From the NCBI RefSeq assembly GCF_030811595.1, contig NZ_JAUSRB010000002.1:3224001-3288000 (forward strand): a DNA stretch of 64,000 bases, given 5' to 3'. Shown piece after piece: positions 20,988-30,427 of this stretch; the stretch's first letter is position 1; every line of letters begins with the position of its first letter. The notes beneath the pieces are model-generated. The model had not been told where the DNA came from. It searched no databases and saw nothing but the letters and a program-made list of their open reading frames with translations. This DNA is from Streptosporangium brasiliense. Lineage in GTDB: Bacteria > Actinomycetota > Actinomycetes > Streptosporangiales > Streptosporangiaceae. The position numbers and the translations under genes were made by a program.

Positions 20988-23108
20988 GTGCGGAACGCCG
21001 GAGCGTCGATAGACCCACCGACGGACCCGTTCGCGGCGGTGCCCCTCCCCTCGCGCCCGGTCCGGCCGGGCGCCCGCGATCCCGGCCAGCCTCCCGGCGA
21101 GCGGCCCAAGGGCGGGTCGCGGCTCCCGCCGGGCGTCTCGCCCGACATCTTCGGCCCCTCCGGAGGCGACCGGCCCGGGGGACCCTCCGGGTTCGGCCGG
21201 CCCCCCGGGCCCGGCACCGGGCCGGCCGGGCTGCCGCCCGCGGCCGCGCCGCCCCAGCCCTGGCAGATGGCCACCCCGCCCGAGCGGCCCCTCCCGCAGC
21301 GGTCCCCGCGCGAGGAGCCCCCGCCCGGCGGTGACGGAGAGGCCCGGCAGCCGGATTCGCCCCGTTACGAGGATCCGCCGCGCCGTCGCCGGGGCCGCAG
21401 AATCGCCGTCGCCGTCACGCTCCTGCTGCTGCTGGCCGGCCTCGCCTACGCCGTACCCGCCGTCGTGATGTCCGGCAAGATGCTGCCCGGCACCCGCGTC
21501 CACGGCGTCGACATCGGCGGCCTGACCGCGACCGAGGCGGCCGACAAGCTCAGGGACCGGCTGCCCGGCGAGGCGGGCGAGCAGATGATCCTGCGGGCGG
21601 CGGGCAGGAAATACTCCATCGATCCCGGGAAGGCCGGGCTGGAGTTCGACGTCGTCGCCACCATCGACCAGGTCTCCAGCGGCTTCCCCACCCCGATGGA
21701 GGTCTGGCGGGCACTGACCGGCACCACCGAGCTGAGCCCCAAGGTCTCCGTCGACCCCGAGCGGATGCAGAGCACCGTCACGGCCCTGGCCAAGAAGATC
21801 GACCTCAAGGTCCGCGAGGGCGCGGTCACCTTCGAGGGCGTCAAGCCGGTCGCGGTGACCCCCCGCGACGGCCGTGAGCTGGAGCGGGAGGCCGCGGCCC
21901 GGGCCATCGGGAAAGCCTTCCTGGGGCCGGCCGGCGAGGTCGAGCTGCCCGTCTCGGTGATCAAGCCCAGGGTGACGGCCGAGGTCGTCAAGGAGACCGC
22001 CGCCGACGCGGACAAGGCCCTGTCCGGCCCGCTCACCCTGACCCACGCGGGCAGGCGGGCCCAGCTCCCGGTGGAGACCCTCGCCGCCCACCTGTCATTC
22101 GAGCCCGACAACTCCGGCGGCATGCGGCCGGTGTTCGACGCCACGAACGCGGTCGCGACCGTGGAGGGCAAGCTCGTCGACCCGGCCCTGGCCCCCCGGG
22201 AGCCCACCTTCCGGATCGTCGGCGCCAGGCCCGAGCTGGTCCCCGGCCGCAGCGGCAAGGGGATCGACGACGGCAGGCTCGCCGAGGACGTGGCGCGGCT
22301 GGTCGCCGAGGGCGGCAGCCGGACCGTCCCCGTCACCCTCACGACCGTCCAGCCCCGCATCTCCGAGGCCGAGGCGCGCAAGCTCGGCATCAAGGAGAAG
22401 GTCAGCGAGTTCACCACCCCGTACGACTGCTGCCTGCCCCGGGTGACCAACATCCGCACGATCGCCAAGCTCCTGGACGGCTACCTGGTCAAGCCCGGCG
22501 AGACCTTCTCGCTCAACGGCGTCATCGGCCAGCGCGACACGGCCCGGGGCTTCGTCCCGGCGCCGATGATCCAGGGCGGCCGGCTGGTCGACTCGGTGGG
22601 CGGCGGCATCTCCCAGTTCGTCACCACCATGTACAACGCGGTGTTCTTCGGCGGTTTCGAAGACGTCCAGCACGTGGCGCACGAGTTCTACATCTCCCGC
22701 TACCCGGCCGGCCGCGAGTCCACGGTCTCCTGGCCCGCGCCGGACTTCCGCTGGAAGAACGACTCCAAGTACGGCGTGCTGGTGAAGACCTCCTACACCG
22801 ACACCGGGGTCACGGTCGCCTTCTGGAGCACCAAGCGCTACGACATCGAGTCGATCTCCTCCGAGCGCTACGACCTCACCCCGTTCAAGAGCGCGACCGA
22901 CAGCGGCCCCGGGTGCATCCCGATGGCCGGCCAGCAGGGCTTCACGATCGACGTGACCCGGATCTTCAAGCAGGACGGCAAGGAGGTCAAGCGGGAGACG
23001 GAGAAGACCGTCTACAAGCCCGAGACCGACCTCAAGTGCGTCCCCGCCGCCACCCCCACCCAGGACGACCAGGCCGACACCCCCGCCCAGGACGGCCAGG
23101 ACGAGTAG
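20988..23108 (+). CDS. membrane-anchored VanW-domain protein with peptidoglycan-binding-like repeats
   Basis: The 706-residue protein has a disordered Pro/Gly/Arg-rich cytoplasmic N-terminus (about 1-135), one membrane helix (IAVAVTLLLLLAGLAYAV), two YoaR-type domains (TRVHGVDIGGLTATEAADKL, then TLTHAGRRAQLPVETL) and a C-terminal VanW domain (KPGETFSLNGVIGQRD, VGGGISQFVTTMYNAVFF). VanW proteins occur near glycopeptide-resistance genes and in cell-wall genes generally, but their activity is not established. The GTG chosen has AGGAGG 11 bases upstream. An upstream TTG lies inside a TTGACA sequence that looks like a -35 element. It probably acts on the outer face of the membrane. Confidence 0.85.
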   Translation: MRNAGASIDPPTDPFAAVPLPSRPVRPGARDPGQPPGERPKGGSRLPPGVSPDIFGPSGGDRPGGPSGFGRPPGPGTGPAGLPPAAAPPQPWQMATPPERPLPQRSPREEPPPGGDGEARQPDSPRYEDPPRRRRGRRIAVAVTLLLLLAGLAYAVPAVVMSGKMLPGTRVHGVDIGGLTATEAADKLRDRLPGEAGEQMILRAAGRKYSIDPGKAGLEFDVVATIDQVSSGFPTPMEVWRALTGTTELSPKVSVDPERMQSTVTALAKKIDLKVREGAVTFEGVKPVAVTPRDGRELEREAAARAIGKAFLGPAGEVELPVSVIKPRVTAEVVKETAADADKALSGPLTLTHAGRRAQLPVETLAAHLSFEPDNSGGMRPVFDATNAVATVEGKLVDPALAPREPTFRIVGARPELVPGRSGKGIDDGRLAEDVARLVAEGGSRTVPVTLTTVQPRISEAEARKLGIKEKVSEFTTPYDCCLPRVTNIRTIAKLLDGYLVKPGETFSLNGVIGQRDTARGFVPAPMIQGGRLVDSVGGGISQFVTTMYNAVFFGGFEDVQHVAHEFYISRYPAGRESTVSWPAPDFRWKNDSKYGVLVKTSYTDTGVTVAFWSTKRYDIESISSERYDLTPFKSATDSGPGCIPMAGQQGFTIDVTRIFKQDGKEVKRETEKTVYKPETDLKCVPAATPTQDDQADTPAQDGQDE

Positions 23109-23204
23109 TCCCGCGGCCCGCCGGCCGCGCGCGGCGGTTCACGCACGCGCTCCCGGGGCCCGCAGGCCGTGCGTGCGGGGTACGCGCGGCCCGCCCCGCG
23201 GACG

Positions 23205-24308
23205 CTACGGCGTCACGACGAGAAGGCGGTCGTCTCCCGGGCGGGGGGTACCGCGGCCGTCCTTGTTGCTGGTGCCGATCCACAGAAGGCCGCCGGGTGC
23301 GGCGGCGACCGCGCGGAGCCTGCCGTACCGGCCCTCGAACCTGGCTACGGGGGTCCCGGCCGTGCCGTCGGCGGCGAGGGGGACCTGCCAGAGCCTGGCG
23401 CCGCGCAGGGCGCCGACCCAAAGGGAGCCGTCCGCGTAGGCCATGCCGGAGGGGGACGCCTCGTCGGTGCTCCAGGTGACGACCGGGTCGACGTAGCGGG
23501 AGCCGCCGCCGACGCCCTCGACCTCCGGCCAGCCGTAGTTGCCGCCCTTCCTGATGAGGTTGATCTCGTCGAACGCGTCGGACCCGAACTCGCTGGCGTA
23601 CAGGCGGCCGGACGGGTCCCAGGCCAGGCCCTGGACGTTGCGGTGGCCGTAGCTCCAGATGACGTTCCCGAACGGGTTGCCGGGGGCGGGCCTGCCGTCC
23701 GGTGTCATGCGCAGGATCTTGCCGGCCAGCGAGCCGAGGGCCTGGGCCAGGGCCCTGTCCCCGGTCTCGCCGGTGGTGGCGTAGAGATATCCGTCGGGGC
23801 CGAAGGCCAGCCGGCCGCCGTTGTGGATGGCGCCCTTGGGGATGCCGTCGAGGATCACGGTGGCGCCGGTCAGGCTCCGGTCGTAGCGGTAGCGCACGAT
23901 CCGGTTGTCCCGGGCGGAGGTGAAGTAGAGGAAGACCAAGCGGTCCTTCTCGAAGGTGGGGGAGACCGCCACGCCCAGCAGGCCGCCCTCGCCGTCGGGG
24001 CGGACACCGTCGACCGTGCCGACCTCGGTGGTCCTCCCGGCCGCGGTGACCCGCAGCAGCCGGGCGGTGTCGCGCTCGGTCACCAGGGCGTCGCCGCCGG
24101 GCAGGAACGCCAGCCCCCAGGGCACGGCCAGATCCTCCACCAGGGTGCGCGGCCGGCCGGGGGGAGCGCCGGTCACGGTGGCGGCCGGGGTCCGCGCCGT
24201 GTCGGCGGACCCGGCAGAGGGCGCCGAGCATCCTGCCGACAGCGCCGCCACCAGAGCCGCCACCAGGGCCGAGGCCGGGACGGGAGCCAGCTGTGCCATC
24301 CGGGACAT
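23205..24308 (-). CDS. PQQ-dependent-type sugar dehydrogenase (glucose/sorbosone dehydrogenase family) lipoprotein
   Basis: The 367-residue protein has a lipoprotein signal peptide (LVAALVAALSAGC) and a six-bladed beta-propeller. Family motifs include DLAVPWGLAFLPGGDALVTE, EGGLLGVAVSPTF, HNGGRLAFGPDGYLYATTG, GHRNVQGLAWDPSGRLY and NYGWPEVEG. Soluble aldose dehydrogenases of this fold use PQQ and calcium. PQQ biosynthesis genes are not in the window, so cofactor use is uncertain. GGAGGAGG lies five bases before the chosen ATG; an ATG six codons earlier has no such site. Confidence 0.9.
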   Translation of the reverse strand: MSRMAQLAPVPASALVAALVAALSAGCSAPSAGSADTARTPAATVTGAPPGRPRTLVEDLAVPWGLAFLPGGDALVTERDTARLLRVTAAGRTTEVGTVDGVRPDGEGGLLGVAVSPTFEKDRLVFLYFTSARDNRIVRYRYDRSLTGATVILDGIPKGAIHNGGRLAFGPDGYLYATTGETGDRALAQALGSLAGKILRMTPDGRPAPGNPFGNVIWSYGHRNVQGLAWDPSGRLYASEFGSDAFDEINLIRKGGNYGWPEVEGVGGGSRYVDPVVTWSTDEASPSGMAYADGSLWVGALRGARLWQVPLAADGTAGTPVARFEGRYGRLRAVAAAPGGLLWIGTSNKDGRGTPRPGDDRLLVVTP

Positions 24309-24369
24309 GCGAACCTCCTCCTTCATTCATACCGCTGTGTACGGCGGGAGGTTCCAGGACTTTCCCTTG

Positions 24370-24375
24370 GATAAT
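24370..24375 (+). promoter_or_regulatory. -10 of an apparently leaderless promoter
   Basis: GATAAT ends six bases before the ATG of the hydroxyacid dehydrogenase gene, so transcription would begin at or next to the A of ATG. No ribosome-binding site is present, which agrees with leaderless translation, common in actinobacteria. Confidence 0.55.
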
Positions 24376-24381
24376 GCAGCC

Positions 24382-25290
24382 ATGAAGATCTGGGTGCCCT
24401 CCGAAGCCGCCGCCGACGTCCTGAGCGATCTACCCGATGTGGAGTGCGTCGTCTACGACGGCACCGGGCCGGTCCCCGACGGGGCCGAGGAGGTGGAGGT
24501 CTGGATCCCGCCGCTGCTGACGGTGGCGCGGGTGCCGGAGCTGCTCGGCCGGATGTCCCGGCTGCGTCTGCTGCAGACCGTCACGGCGGGGGTGGACGCC
24601 TACCGGCCGCACCTGCCGGAGGGCACGGTGCTGTGCAACGCGCGGGGCGTGCACGACGCCGGGACGGCGGAGTGGGCGGTGGGAGCCATGATCGCCGTGC
24701 TGCGGGAGTTCCCCGGCTTCGCCGCCGCCCAGCGGGAGGGCGAGTGGACCTACCGCCACACCGGTGTGCTGGCCGACTCCACGGTGCTGATCGTCGGCTA
24801 CGGCTCGATCGGCGAGGCGCTGGAGCGGCGGCTGGACGGTTTCGAGGTGGACGTCATCCGGGTGGCGAGGACCGCGCGGGGGCAGGTGCACGGCCAGGAC
24901 GAGCTGCCGGAGCTGCTGCCCCGGGCGGACGTGGTGGTGCTGCTGGTCCCCTCCACCCCCGCGACCGCCGGGCTGGTGGACGCGGACTTCCTGGCGGCGA
25001 TGAAGGACGGCGCCGTGCTGGTGAACGCGGCCAGGGGCGGGGTGGTGGACACCGGCGCGCTCGTCACCGAGCTGGAGAAGGGCCGGATCATGGCCGCGCT
25101 CGACGTCACCGATCCCGAGCCGCTGCCCCCGGGGCATCCGCTGTGGACGGCGCCGGGGGTGTTCATCACCCCGCACGTCGCGGGCAGCACCCCGGCGTCC
25201 GGGCGGCGCCTGCTGAGGCTCCTCCGCTCCCAGCTCCTGCGCTATCTGGCGGGCGAACCGCTCAAAAACCTGATTACCGGCTCATACTGA
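24382..25290 (+). CDS. D-2-hydroxyacid dehydrogenase, NAD(P)-dependent
   Basis: The 302-residue enzyme interconverts a 2-oxoacid and a D-2-hydroxyacid. It has the Rossmann loop VLIVGYGSIGEALERRL and the catalytic trio: Arg in VNAARGGVVDTG, Glu in DVTDPEPLPPGHPLW, His in ITPHVAGSTP. The substrate-binding half is short and there is no ACT domain, so it is not a phosphoglycerate dehydrogenase. The real serA lies elsewhere in the window. The substrate is unknown. It starts divergently from the sugar dehydrogenase lipoprotein gene. Confidence 0.92.
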   Translation: MKIWVPSEAAADVLSDLPDVECVVYDGTGPVPDGAEEVEVWIPPLLTVARVPELLGRMSRLRLLQTVTAGVDAYRPHLPEGTVLCNARGVHDAGTAEWAVGAMIAVLREFPGFAAAQREGEWTYRHTGVLADSTVLIVGYGSIGEALERRLDGFEVDVIRVARTARGQVHGQDELPELLPRADVVVLLVPSTPATAGLVDADFLAAMKDGAVLVNAARGGVVDTGALVTELEKGRIMAALDVTDPEPLPPGHPLWTAPGVFITPHVAGSTPASGRRLLRLLRSQLLRYLAGEPLKNLITGSY

Positions 25291-25549
25291 CTGTGATCTG
25301 TAACGTTATTGACCCGTTCCCACCAGGTGTTTACTGACCGCTGTCCGTACCGACCGGGAAAGGAATCCGGACCGTGGCTGCCCCGTGACCTCCGGTGCGT
25401 ACGGTGATTAACTGCGATCCTGATCGCTCGCATGGTTATCAGATCGGTGACGACTGCGGCGTTGTCACCACCCGTACCGGCCGGAGAGCACACACTGGCC
25501 GTGTGCCGTCGCGGAAGCGAGACGAACCGACACTGATGGGCAGACGACA
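25291..25549. other. 259-bp intergenic region, no gene seen
   Basis: This gap between the hydroxyacid dehydrogenase and GGDEF-EAL genes is less GC-rich than its surroundings and must hold the promoter of the latter. A short ORF begins with ATG at 25536 and stops after five codons. I see no convincing hairpin or promoter pair. Confidence 0.4.
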
Positions 25550-28213
25550 TTGATCCGCTGGCGTGACCCCCGGGTAGCGCTGACCGCCGCCGCCGCGACC
25601 GGCGCGGCGGGGCTCGTTGCCGCCCTTCTCAGTGGTGCTCCGGCCGTGATCGTCGGCGCGGTGGCGGGTGTCGTCGCCGCCGCGATCGCCGCCGTCTCGC
25701 TGTCCGTCGCGGTCGTACGGGGCGCCGACCGGCGCAGGGCGCCGGCCTGGCGCTGGCTGGCCGGTGGCTCGGTCACCTGGCTGGTCGGGATCGGGGTGCG
25801 GCCGCTCGCGGACGGCACACCCTTCGTCGTGACCTTCGCCGACCTGGTGGTCCTCGTCGGCACGGCGATGCTCACCGTCGGCACCGGTCTGTCGGCCACC
25901 CGGCCGTCGCACGGGCGGGCGCTGCTGCGCGACCTCGCCGACTCCTACATGTGCGCCGCCTCGCTCTTCGTGATCGGCTGGGTCCTCCTGCTGGGCCCGG
26001 CCTACCGCCACGCCGACGACGCGGGCACCTTCGCGGTCACCGTCGCCCCGCCGCTGGTGTGCCTGATCCTCGCCTGTGCCGTGGGCCCGGTGGTGGTGCC
26101 GGTCCGGCGCTCGGCCTGGCCGATGGGCCTGGCGGCGCTGGCCGTGCTGGGGGCCATCACGGCGGCCGAGACGGTCACCGCGCTGGCCCGGGTGGGCGAC
26201 GCCCCGTCGCCGCTCGGGGTGTGGCCGGCGCCGGCGGCCTTCCTGCTGCTCGCGGCGGTCCCGTGGAGCCGGCGCACGGCACGCGCCATGGACCCCGACA
26301 ACGACCGGCGGCCGTCTGTCGGCCCCGCCGCCTCCTCGCTGATCGCGGCCCTGCCGCTGATCCTCGTCGCGCTGGCCACCGTGGTCGTGCTCCTGCGCGT
26401 GCTCGGTGGCCGGGTGCAGGGGCCGGTCGTGGTCCTGGCCGTCGTGGCGGCGTCGATCGTCGGCGTCCTGGTGGTGCGCATGTTCGTGGTGCTGCTGGAG
26501 ACGGGCCGGATGCGGCGCCTGGTGGACCTCGGCGAGCGGCAGCTCCAGGACCTGGCCGAGAGCACCGGCGACGTGGTCCTGCTGTGCGACTACGACGGCG
26601 TGGTGCGGGAGATCGGCGAGGGCGTCGAGATCACCTACGGCTATCGCCCGGAGGAGCTGGTCGGCCGGACGGTCTTCGACTACATCCACCCCGAGGACGC
26701 GCCCGGCATCCAGGTGGCGCTGCGCGCGATGAGCCTGGACGAGGAGCCGGTCGAGGCGCCGGGCACCTGCATGATCGCCTGCCGGGTCCGGGCCGCCGAC
26801 GGCACCTGGCGGCCCACCGAGTCGGTCGCCACCCGGCACGTGCGCGGCGAGGACCTGCTGCTGGTCACCACCCGTGACGTCAGCGACCAGGAGGCGCTGC
26901 GCAACCAGGTCGCCCACCTGACCTTCCACGACGGCGTCACCGGCCTGCCGAACCGGGCCTACTTCGAGGAGCGCACCCGCGAGGTGCTGGTCCGTCCCGG
27001 CGCGAGCAGCGCCGTCGTGGTGTTCCTGGACCTGGACGGCTTCACGGCGGTCAACGACTCGGTCGGCCACGCCAGCGGCGACTACCTGCTCGGTCAGGCC
27101 GCCCGCAGGCTCCGCGCCGCCGTACGGGCCGACGACACCCTGGCCCGCTGGGGCGGCGACGAGTTCGCGGTGCTGCTGGAGGCCGCGGTGGACGCCCAGA
27201 CGGCGGTGGACCTGGCCGAGCGGCTGGTCCGCACGGTCTCCTCCGAACCGTTCCGGGTCGCCGACCGCGACGTGGCGCTGACCGCGAGCGTCGGGGTGGC
27301 CTTCGCCGACGACGACGTGTCCTCGGCCGACCTGATCCGCAACGCCGACGTGGCGATGGCCAGGGCCAAGGACCTCGGCGGGCGCCGGGTCGAGGTGTTC
27401 GCCGCGCACATGCACGCCGATGTGGTGCGCCGCCTGGAGCTCGCCGCCGACCTGCAGCGGGCGCTGCTGGAGAACCAGTTCGCCATCGAGTACCAGCCGG
27501 TGGTGGACCTGGCCACCTCGCGCGTCACCGCCGTCGAGGCGCTGGTGCGCTGGTGGCGGGGGAGCGCGTTCGTGCCGCCCGAGCAGTTCCTCGGCCCGGC
27601 CGAGGACACCGGCCTGATCGTCCCGCTGAGCGAGTGGATCCTGCGTGAGGCCTGCCGGGAGGTGGCCGCCTGGCGCGCGTCCTCCTGGGACATCGGGCTG
27701 TCGCTCAACCTGTCGGCCCGGCAGATCATGGCGCCGCGCTTCGTGGAGACCGTCGAGTCGGCGCTCGCCGAGAGCGGCCTGCCGCCCAGCGCGCTGACCC
27801 TTGAGGTCATCGAGGAGATGCTGGTCGAAGACGCCGAGGAGACCATCACCCGGCTGTCGGAGCTGCGCCGGCTCGGGGTACGGCTGGCCATCGACGACTT
27901 CGGCACCGGCTACGCCTCACTGGCGTTCCTGAGGCAGCTCCCGGTGGACATGATCAAGATCGATCCGTCGTTCGTGTCCGGGCTCGGCCGCGACGAGACG
28001 CTGACGCTGCTGACCCGCACGATCGTACGGCTCGGCCACGATCTGGGGCTGATCGTGGTCGCCGAGGGCATCGAGCGCCCCGAGCAGCTGGAGCTGCTGC
28101 GCGAGATGGGCTGCACCCGGGGGCAGGGCTTCCTGGTGGCGCGGCCGATGGCCGCCCGCGGGGTCGACTCGCTCATGCGCACCAGCCTGTCCAGCCTGCA
28201 CAGCGGCGTCTGA
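25550..28213 (+). CDS. membrane PAS-GGDEF-EAL cyclic-di-GMP turnover protein
   Basis: The 887-residue protein starts with about 310 residues of membrane helices. A PAS sensor follows (DLAESTGDVVLLCDYDGVVR to DVSDQEALRNQ, about 335-450), then a GGDEF domain (RWGGDEFAVLLE, near 535) and an EAL domain (AVEALVRWWRG, near 662). EAL catalytic features appear intact (LEVIEEML, IDDFGTGYASL, VAEGIERPEQ). It can plausibly make and degrade c-di-GMP. The start is TTG, because GTGs in this frame would remove the first membrane helix. GATGGG lies upstream. It is the second such enzyme in the window and is not in an operon. Confidence 0.9.
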   Translation: MIRWRDPRVALTAAAATGAAGLVAALLSGAPAVIVGAVAGVVAAAIAAVSLSVAVVRGADRRRAPAWRWLAGGSVTWLVGIGVRPLADGTPFVVTFADLVVLVGTAMLTVGTGLSATRPSHGRALLRDLADSYMCAASLFVIGWVLLLGPAYRHADDAGTFAVTVAPPLVCLILACAVGPVVVPVRRSAWPMGLAALAVLGAITAAETVTALARVGDAPSPLGVWPAPAAFLLLAAVPWSRRTARAMDPDNDRRPSVGPAASSLIAALPLILVALATVVVLLRVLGGRVQGPVVVLAVVAASIVGVLVVRMFVVLLETGRMRRLVDLGERQLQDLAESTGDVVLLCDYDGVVREIGEGVEITYGYRPEELVGRTVFDYIHPEDAPGIQVALRAMSLDEEPVEAPGTCMIACRVRAADGTWRPTESVATRHVRGEDLLLVTTRDVSDQEALRNQVAHLTFHDGVTGLPNRAYFEERTREVLVRPGASSAVVVFLDLDGFTAVNDSVGHASGDYLLGQAARRLRAAVRADDTLARWGGDEFAVLLEAAVDAQTAVDLAERLVRTVSSEPFRVADRDVALTASVGVAFADDDVSSADLIRNADVAMARAKDLGGRRVEVFAAHMHADVVRRLELAADLQRALLENQFAIEYQPVVDLATSRVTAVEALVRWWRGSAFVPPEQFLGPAEDTGLIVPLSEWILREACREVAAWRASSWDIGLSLNLSARQIMAPRFVETVESALAESGLPPSALTLEVIEEMLVEDAEETITRLSELRRLGVRLAIDDFGTGYASLAFLRQLPVDMIKIDPSFVSGLGRDETLTLLTRTIVRLGHDLGLIVVAEGIERPEQLELLREMGCTRGQGFLVARPMAARGVDSLMRTSLSSLHSGV

Positions 28214-28419
28214 CCGGCCAGGGCCGTCCCACGTGGCCCGGCCGGCTGGTTTCGCGCGGCGCCGGGCTGTTCCCGCGTGGCGTCCGGCCGCGTGACACGG
28301 CCGGTGACGGGTGTGTCCTTGCTCACCCTCCCGGGCTGTCCCGCCACTGCGGAGCCCGGCGAGGAGGGCGTCCGCCCCGTGTCCGCCATCTCGGACTTTG
28401 AGACTCCTGTCCCATGAAT

Positions 28420-28449
28420 TTGACGCAGACACACTCTGTCGGCCATGGT
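28420..28449 (+). promoter_or_regulatory. candidate promoter of the ilvBNC leader
   Basis: TTGACG (28420-28425) is a good -35. CATGGT (28444-28449) follows after 18 bases as a modest -10. Transcription would then start close to the ATG of the leader peptide. Confidence 0.4.
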
Positions 28450-28455
28450 GGAGCC

Positions 28456-28506
28456 ATGCATCACAGTGGGATTCTCGTAGTACTTCGCCGGCGCGCAGGC
28501 CGATAG
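28456..28506 (+). CDS. ilvB attenuation leader peptide
   Basis: A 16-residue peptide, MHHSGILVVLRRRAGR, starts behind GGTGGAG and contains Ile-Leu-Val-Val-Leu in a row. These are the amino acids made by the downstream operon. Ribosome stalling on these codons when charged branched-chain tRNAs are scarce would alter folding of the following hairpins. Short Ile/Leu/Val leader peptides before ilvB are established in actinobacteria. The peptide itself presumably has no other function. Confidence 0.85.
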   Translation: MHHSGILVVLRRRAGR

Positions 28507-28529
28507 CGAAGCACTTCGACCTGCGCGCC
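28490..28529 (+). promoter_or_regulatory. ilvB leader hairpin spanning the end of the leader peptide
   Basis: GGCGCGCAGG (28490-28499) pairs perfectly with CCTGCGCGCC (28520-28529). An alternative, nearly perfect pairing joins the peptide's Val-Leu-Arg codons (28478-28487) to 28506-28515. These mutually exclusive folds are the expected switch of a translation-coupled attenuator. Confidence 0.7.
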
Positions 28530-28569
28530 GCCCCAGCTCCGCCGTTCCAGGTGGAATGGGGCATTTTTT
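28530..28569 (+). terminator. ilvB attenuator terminator
   Basis: GCCCCA (28530-28535) pairs with TGGGGC (28557-28562), with a further small TTCC/GGAA helix inside, and is followed by A and six T. It lies directly after the leader hairpin and 39 bases before the ilvB start. It should end transcription when branched-chain amino acids are plentiful. Confidence 0.82.
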
Positions 28570-28608
28570 ATGCCGCCAAACTTGCTGAGCCATACAAGGA
28601 ACGAGCCG

Positions 28609-30345
28609 ATGACCGAACAGATGACAGGAGCCCAGGCCCTCGTCAGAGCGCTGGAGCACGTCGGGGTCGACACCGTGTTCGGGATCCCGGGCGGCGCGAT
28701 TCTCCCCGCCTACGATCCCCTTTACGACTCGGCCAAGGTCCGGCACGTGCTCGTCCGGCACGAGCAGGGGGCCGGCCACGCGGCGCAGGGCTACGCGCAG
28801 GCCACCGGCAGGGTCGGGGTCTGCATGGCCACCAGCGGTCCGGGCGCGACCAACCTGGTCACCCCGATCGCCGACGCCTACATGGACTCGGTCCCGATCG
28901 TCGCGATCACCGGCCAGGTGCCCAGTAACGCCATCGGCACCGACGCGTTCCAGGAAGCCGACATCTCCGGCATCACCATGCCGATCACCAAGCACAACTT
29001 CCTGGTCACCGACCCGGCCGACATCGCCAGGACCATCGCCGAGGCGTTCCACATCGCCGCGACGGGGCGCCCGGGACCGGTGCTGGTCGACATCTCCAAG
29101 GACGCGCTCACCTCCAAGACGGTCTTCCAGTGGCCGCCGGTGATGCAGCTGCCGGGCTACCGCCCGGTGACCCGGCCGCACTCCAAGCAGATCCGGGAGG
29201 CGGCCAAGCTGATCGCCGACGCCAGGCGGCCCGTGCTCTACGTCGGCGGCGGCGTCCACAAGGCGCGGGCGGCGGCGGAGCTGATGGAGTTCGCCGAGCT
29301 GACCGGCATCCCCGTGGTCACCACGCTCATGGCGCGCGGCACCTTCCCCGACAGCCACCGCCAGCACCTGGGCATGCCGGGCATGCACGGCTCGGTGCCG
29401 GCGGTCGGGGCGCTGCAGCGCTCCGACCTGATCATCGGGCTCGGCGTCCGCTTCGACGACCGCGTCACCGGTGAGCTGTCCACCTTCGCCCCGCACGCCA
29501 AGATCGTGCACGCCGACATCGACCCGGCGGAGATCTCCAAGAACCGGCACGCGGACGTCCCGATCGTGGGCGACTGCAAGGAGGTCCTCTCCGAGCTGAT
29601 CACCGCGGTGCGCAACGAGGACCGCAAGGGCGACTACAGCGAGTGGTGGACCCAGCTCGACGCCTACCGGGAGACCTACCCGCTGGGTTATGACGAGTTC
29701 GAGGACGGCTCCCTGGCCCCGCAGTACGTCATGGAGCGGCTGAGCGCGATCGTCGGGCCGGACGCCATCTACACCGCGGGCGTCGGCCAGCACCAGATGT
29801 GGGCCGCCCAGTTCATCGGCTACGAGAACCCGGGCACCTTCATCAACTCCGGCGGCGCCGGCACGATGGGCTTCTCGCTCCCGGCGGCGATGGGTGCCAA
29901 AATGGGCAGCCCCGACACCACGGTCTGGGCCATCGACGGCGACGGCTGCTTCCAGATGACCAACCAGGAGCTGGCCACCTGCACCATCGAGGGCGTGCCG
30001 ATCAAGGTCGCGATCATCAACAACGGCAACCTCGGCATGGTCCGGCAGTGGCAGACGCTGTTCTACAACCAGCGCTACTCCAACACCGACCTGCAGACGG
30101 TCCGCCGGATCCCCGACTTCGTGAAGCTGGCCGAGGCCTACGGCTGCGTCGGCCTGCGGTGCGAGCGGCCGGAGGACGTGGACGCGACCATCAAGAAGGC
30201 GATGGAGATCAACGACGTGCCCGTCGTGGTCGACTTCGTGGTCCACCAGGACGCCATGGTCTGGCCGATGGTGGCGGCCGGGACCAGCAACGACGACATC
30301 AAGTTCGCGCGCGACATGGCGCCGGTCTGGGACAGCGAGGACTAG
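28609..30345 (+). CDS. ilvB: acetolactate synthase large (catalytic) subunit
   Basis: IlvB condenses pyruvate with pyruvate or 2-oxobutyrate, the first common step to valine/leucine and isoleucine, using ThDP, FAD and Mg2+. The 578-residue protein has the catalytic glutamate in [16 protein letters not shown] and the ThDP motif from [14 protein letters not shown] to [14 protein letters not shown]. It also has the central FAD-binding domain. I chose the ATG giving MTEQMTG because AAGGA lies eight bases upstream. An in-frame ATG at 28570 abuts the attenuator T-run and is unlikely. It is followed by ilvN and ilvC. Confidence 0.96.
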   Translation: MTEQMTGAQALVRALEHVGVDTVFGIPGGAILPAYDPLYDSAKVRHVLVRHEQGAGHAAQGYAQATGRVGVCMATSGPGATNLVTPIADAYMDSVPIVAITGQVPSNAIGTDAFQEADISGITMPITKHNFLVTDPADIARTIAEAFHIAATGRPGPVLVDISKDALTSKTVFQWPPVMQLPGYRPVTRPHSKQIREAAKLIADARRPVLYVGGGVHKARAAAELMEFAELTGIPVVTTLMARGTFPDSHRQHLGMPGMHGSVPAVGALQRSDLIIGLGVRFDDRVTGELSTFAPHAKIVHADIDPAEISKNRHADVPIVGDCKEVLSELITAVRNEDRKGDYSEWWTQLDAYRETYPLGYDEFEDGSLAPQYVMERLSAIVGPDAIYTAGVGQHQMWAAQFIGYENPGTFINSGGAGTMGFSLPAAMGAKMGSPDTTVWAIDGDGCFQMTNQELATCTIEGVPIKVAIINNGNLGMVRQWQTLFYNQRYSNTDLQTVRRIPDFVKLAEAYGCVGLRCERPEDVDATIKKAMEINDVPVVVDFVVHQDAMVWPMVAAGTSNDDIKFARDMAPVWDSED

Positions 30346-30427
30346 CGGTGAGTGATCGAAGCGGACCGGCAGACGGGCGCGGCTGCCCGGCGGACGCGCG
30401 GGCGGGCCGTCAGGCGAGGAGGAAGGC

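Noticed and set aside
23956-24381. N-terminal extension of the hydroxyacid dehydrogenase
   Set aside because: The upstream part of the frame is the complement of the sugar dehydrogenase gene; the family N-terminus begins at the ATG at 24382.
28570-28608. Upstream ATG for ilvB
   Set aside because: It directly follows the attenuator T-run and lacks a ribosome-binding site, whereas AAGGA precedes the ATG at 28609.
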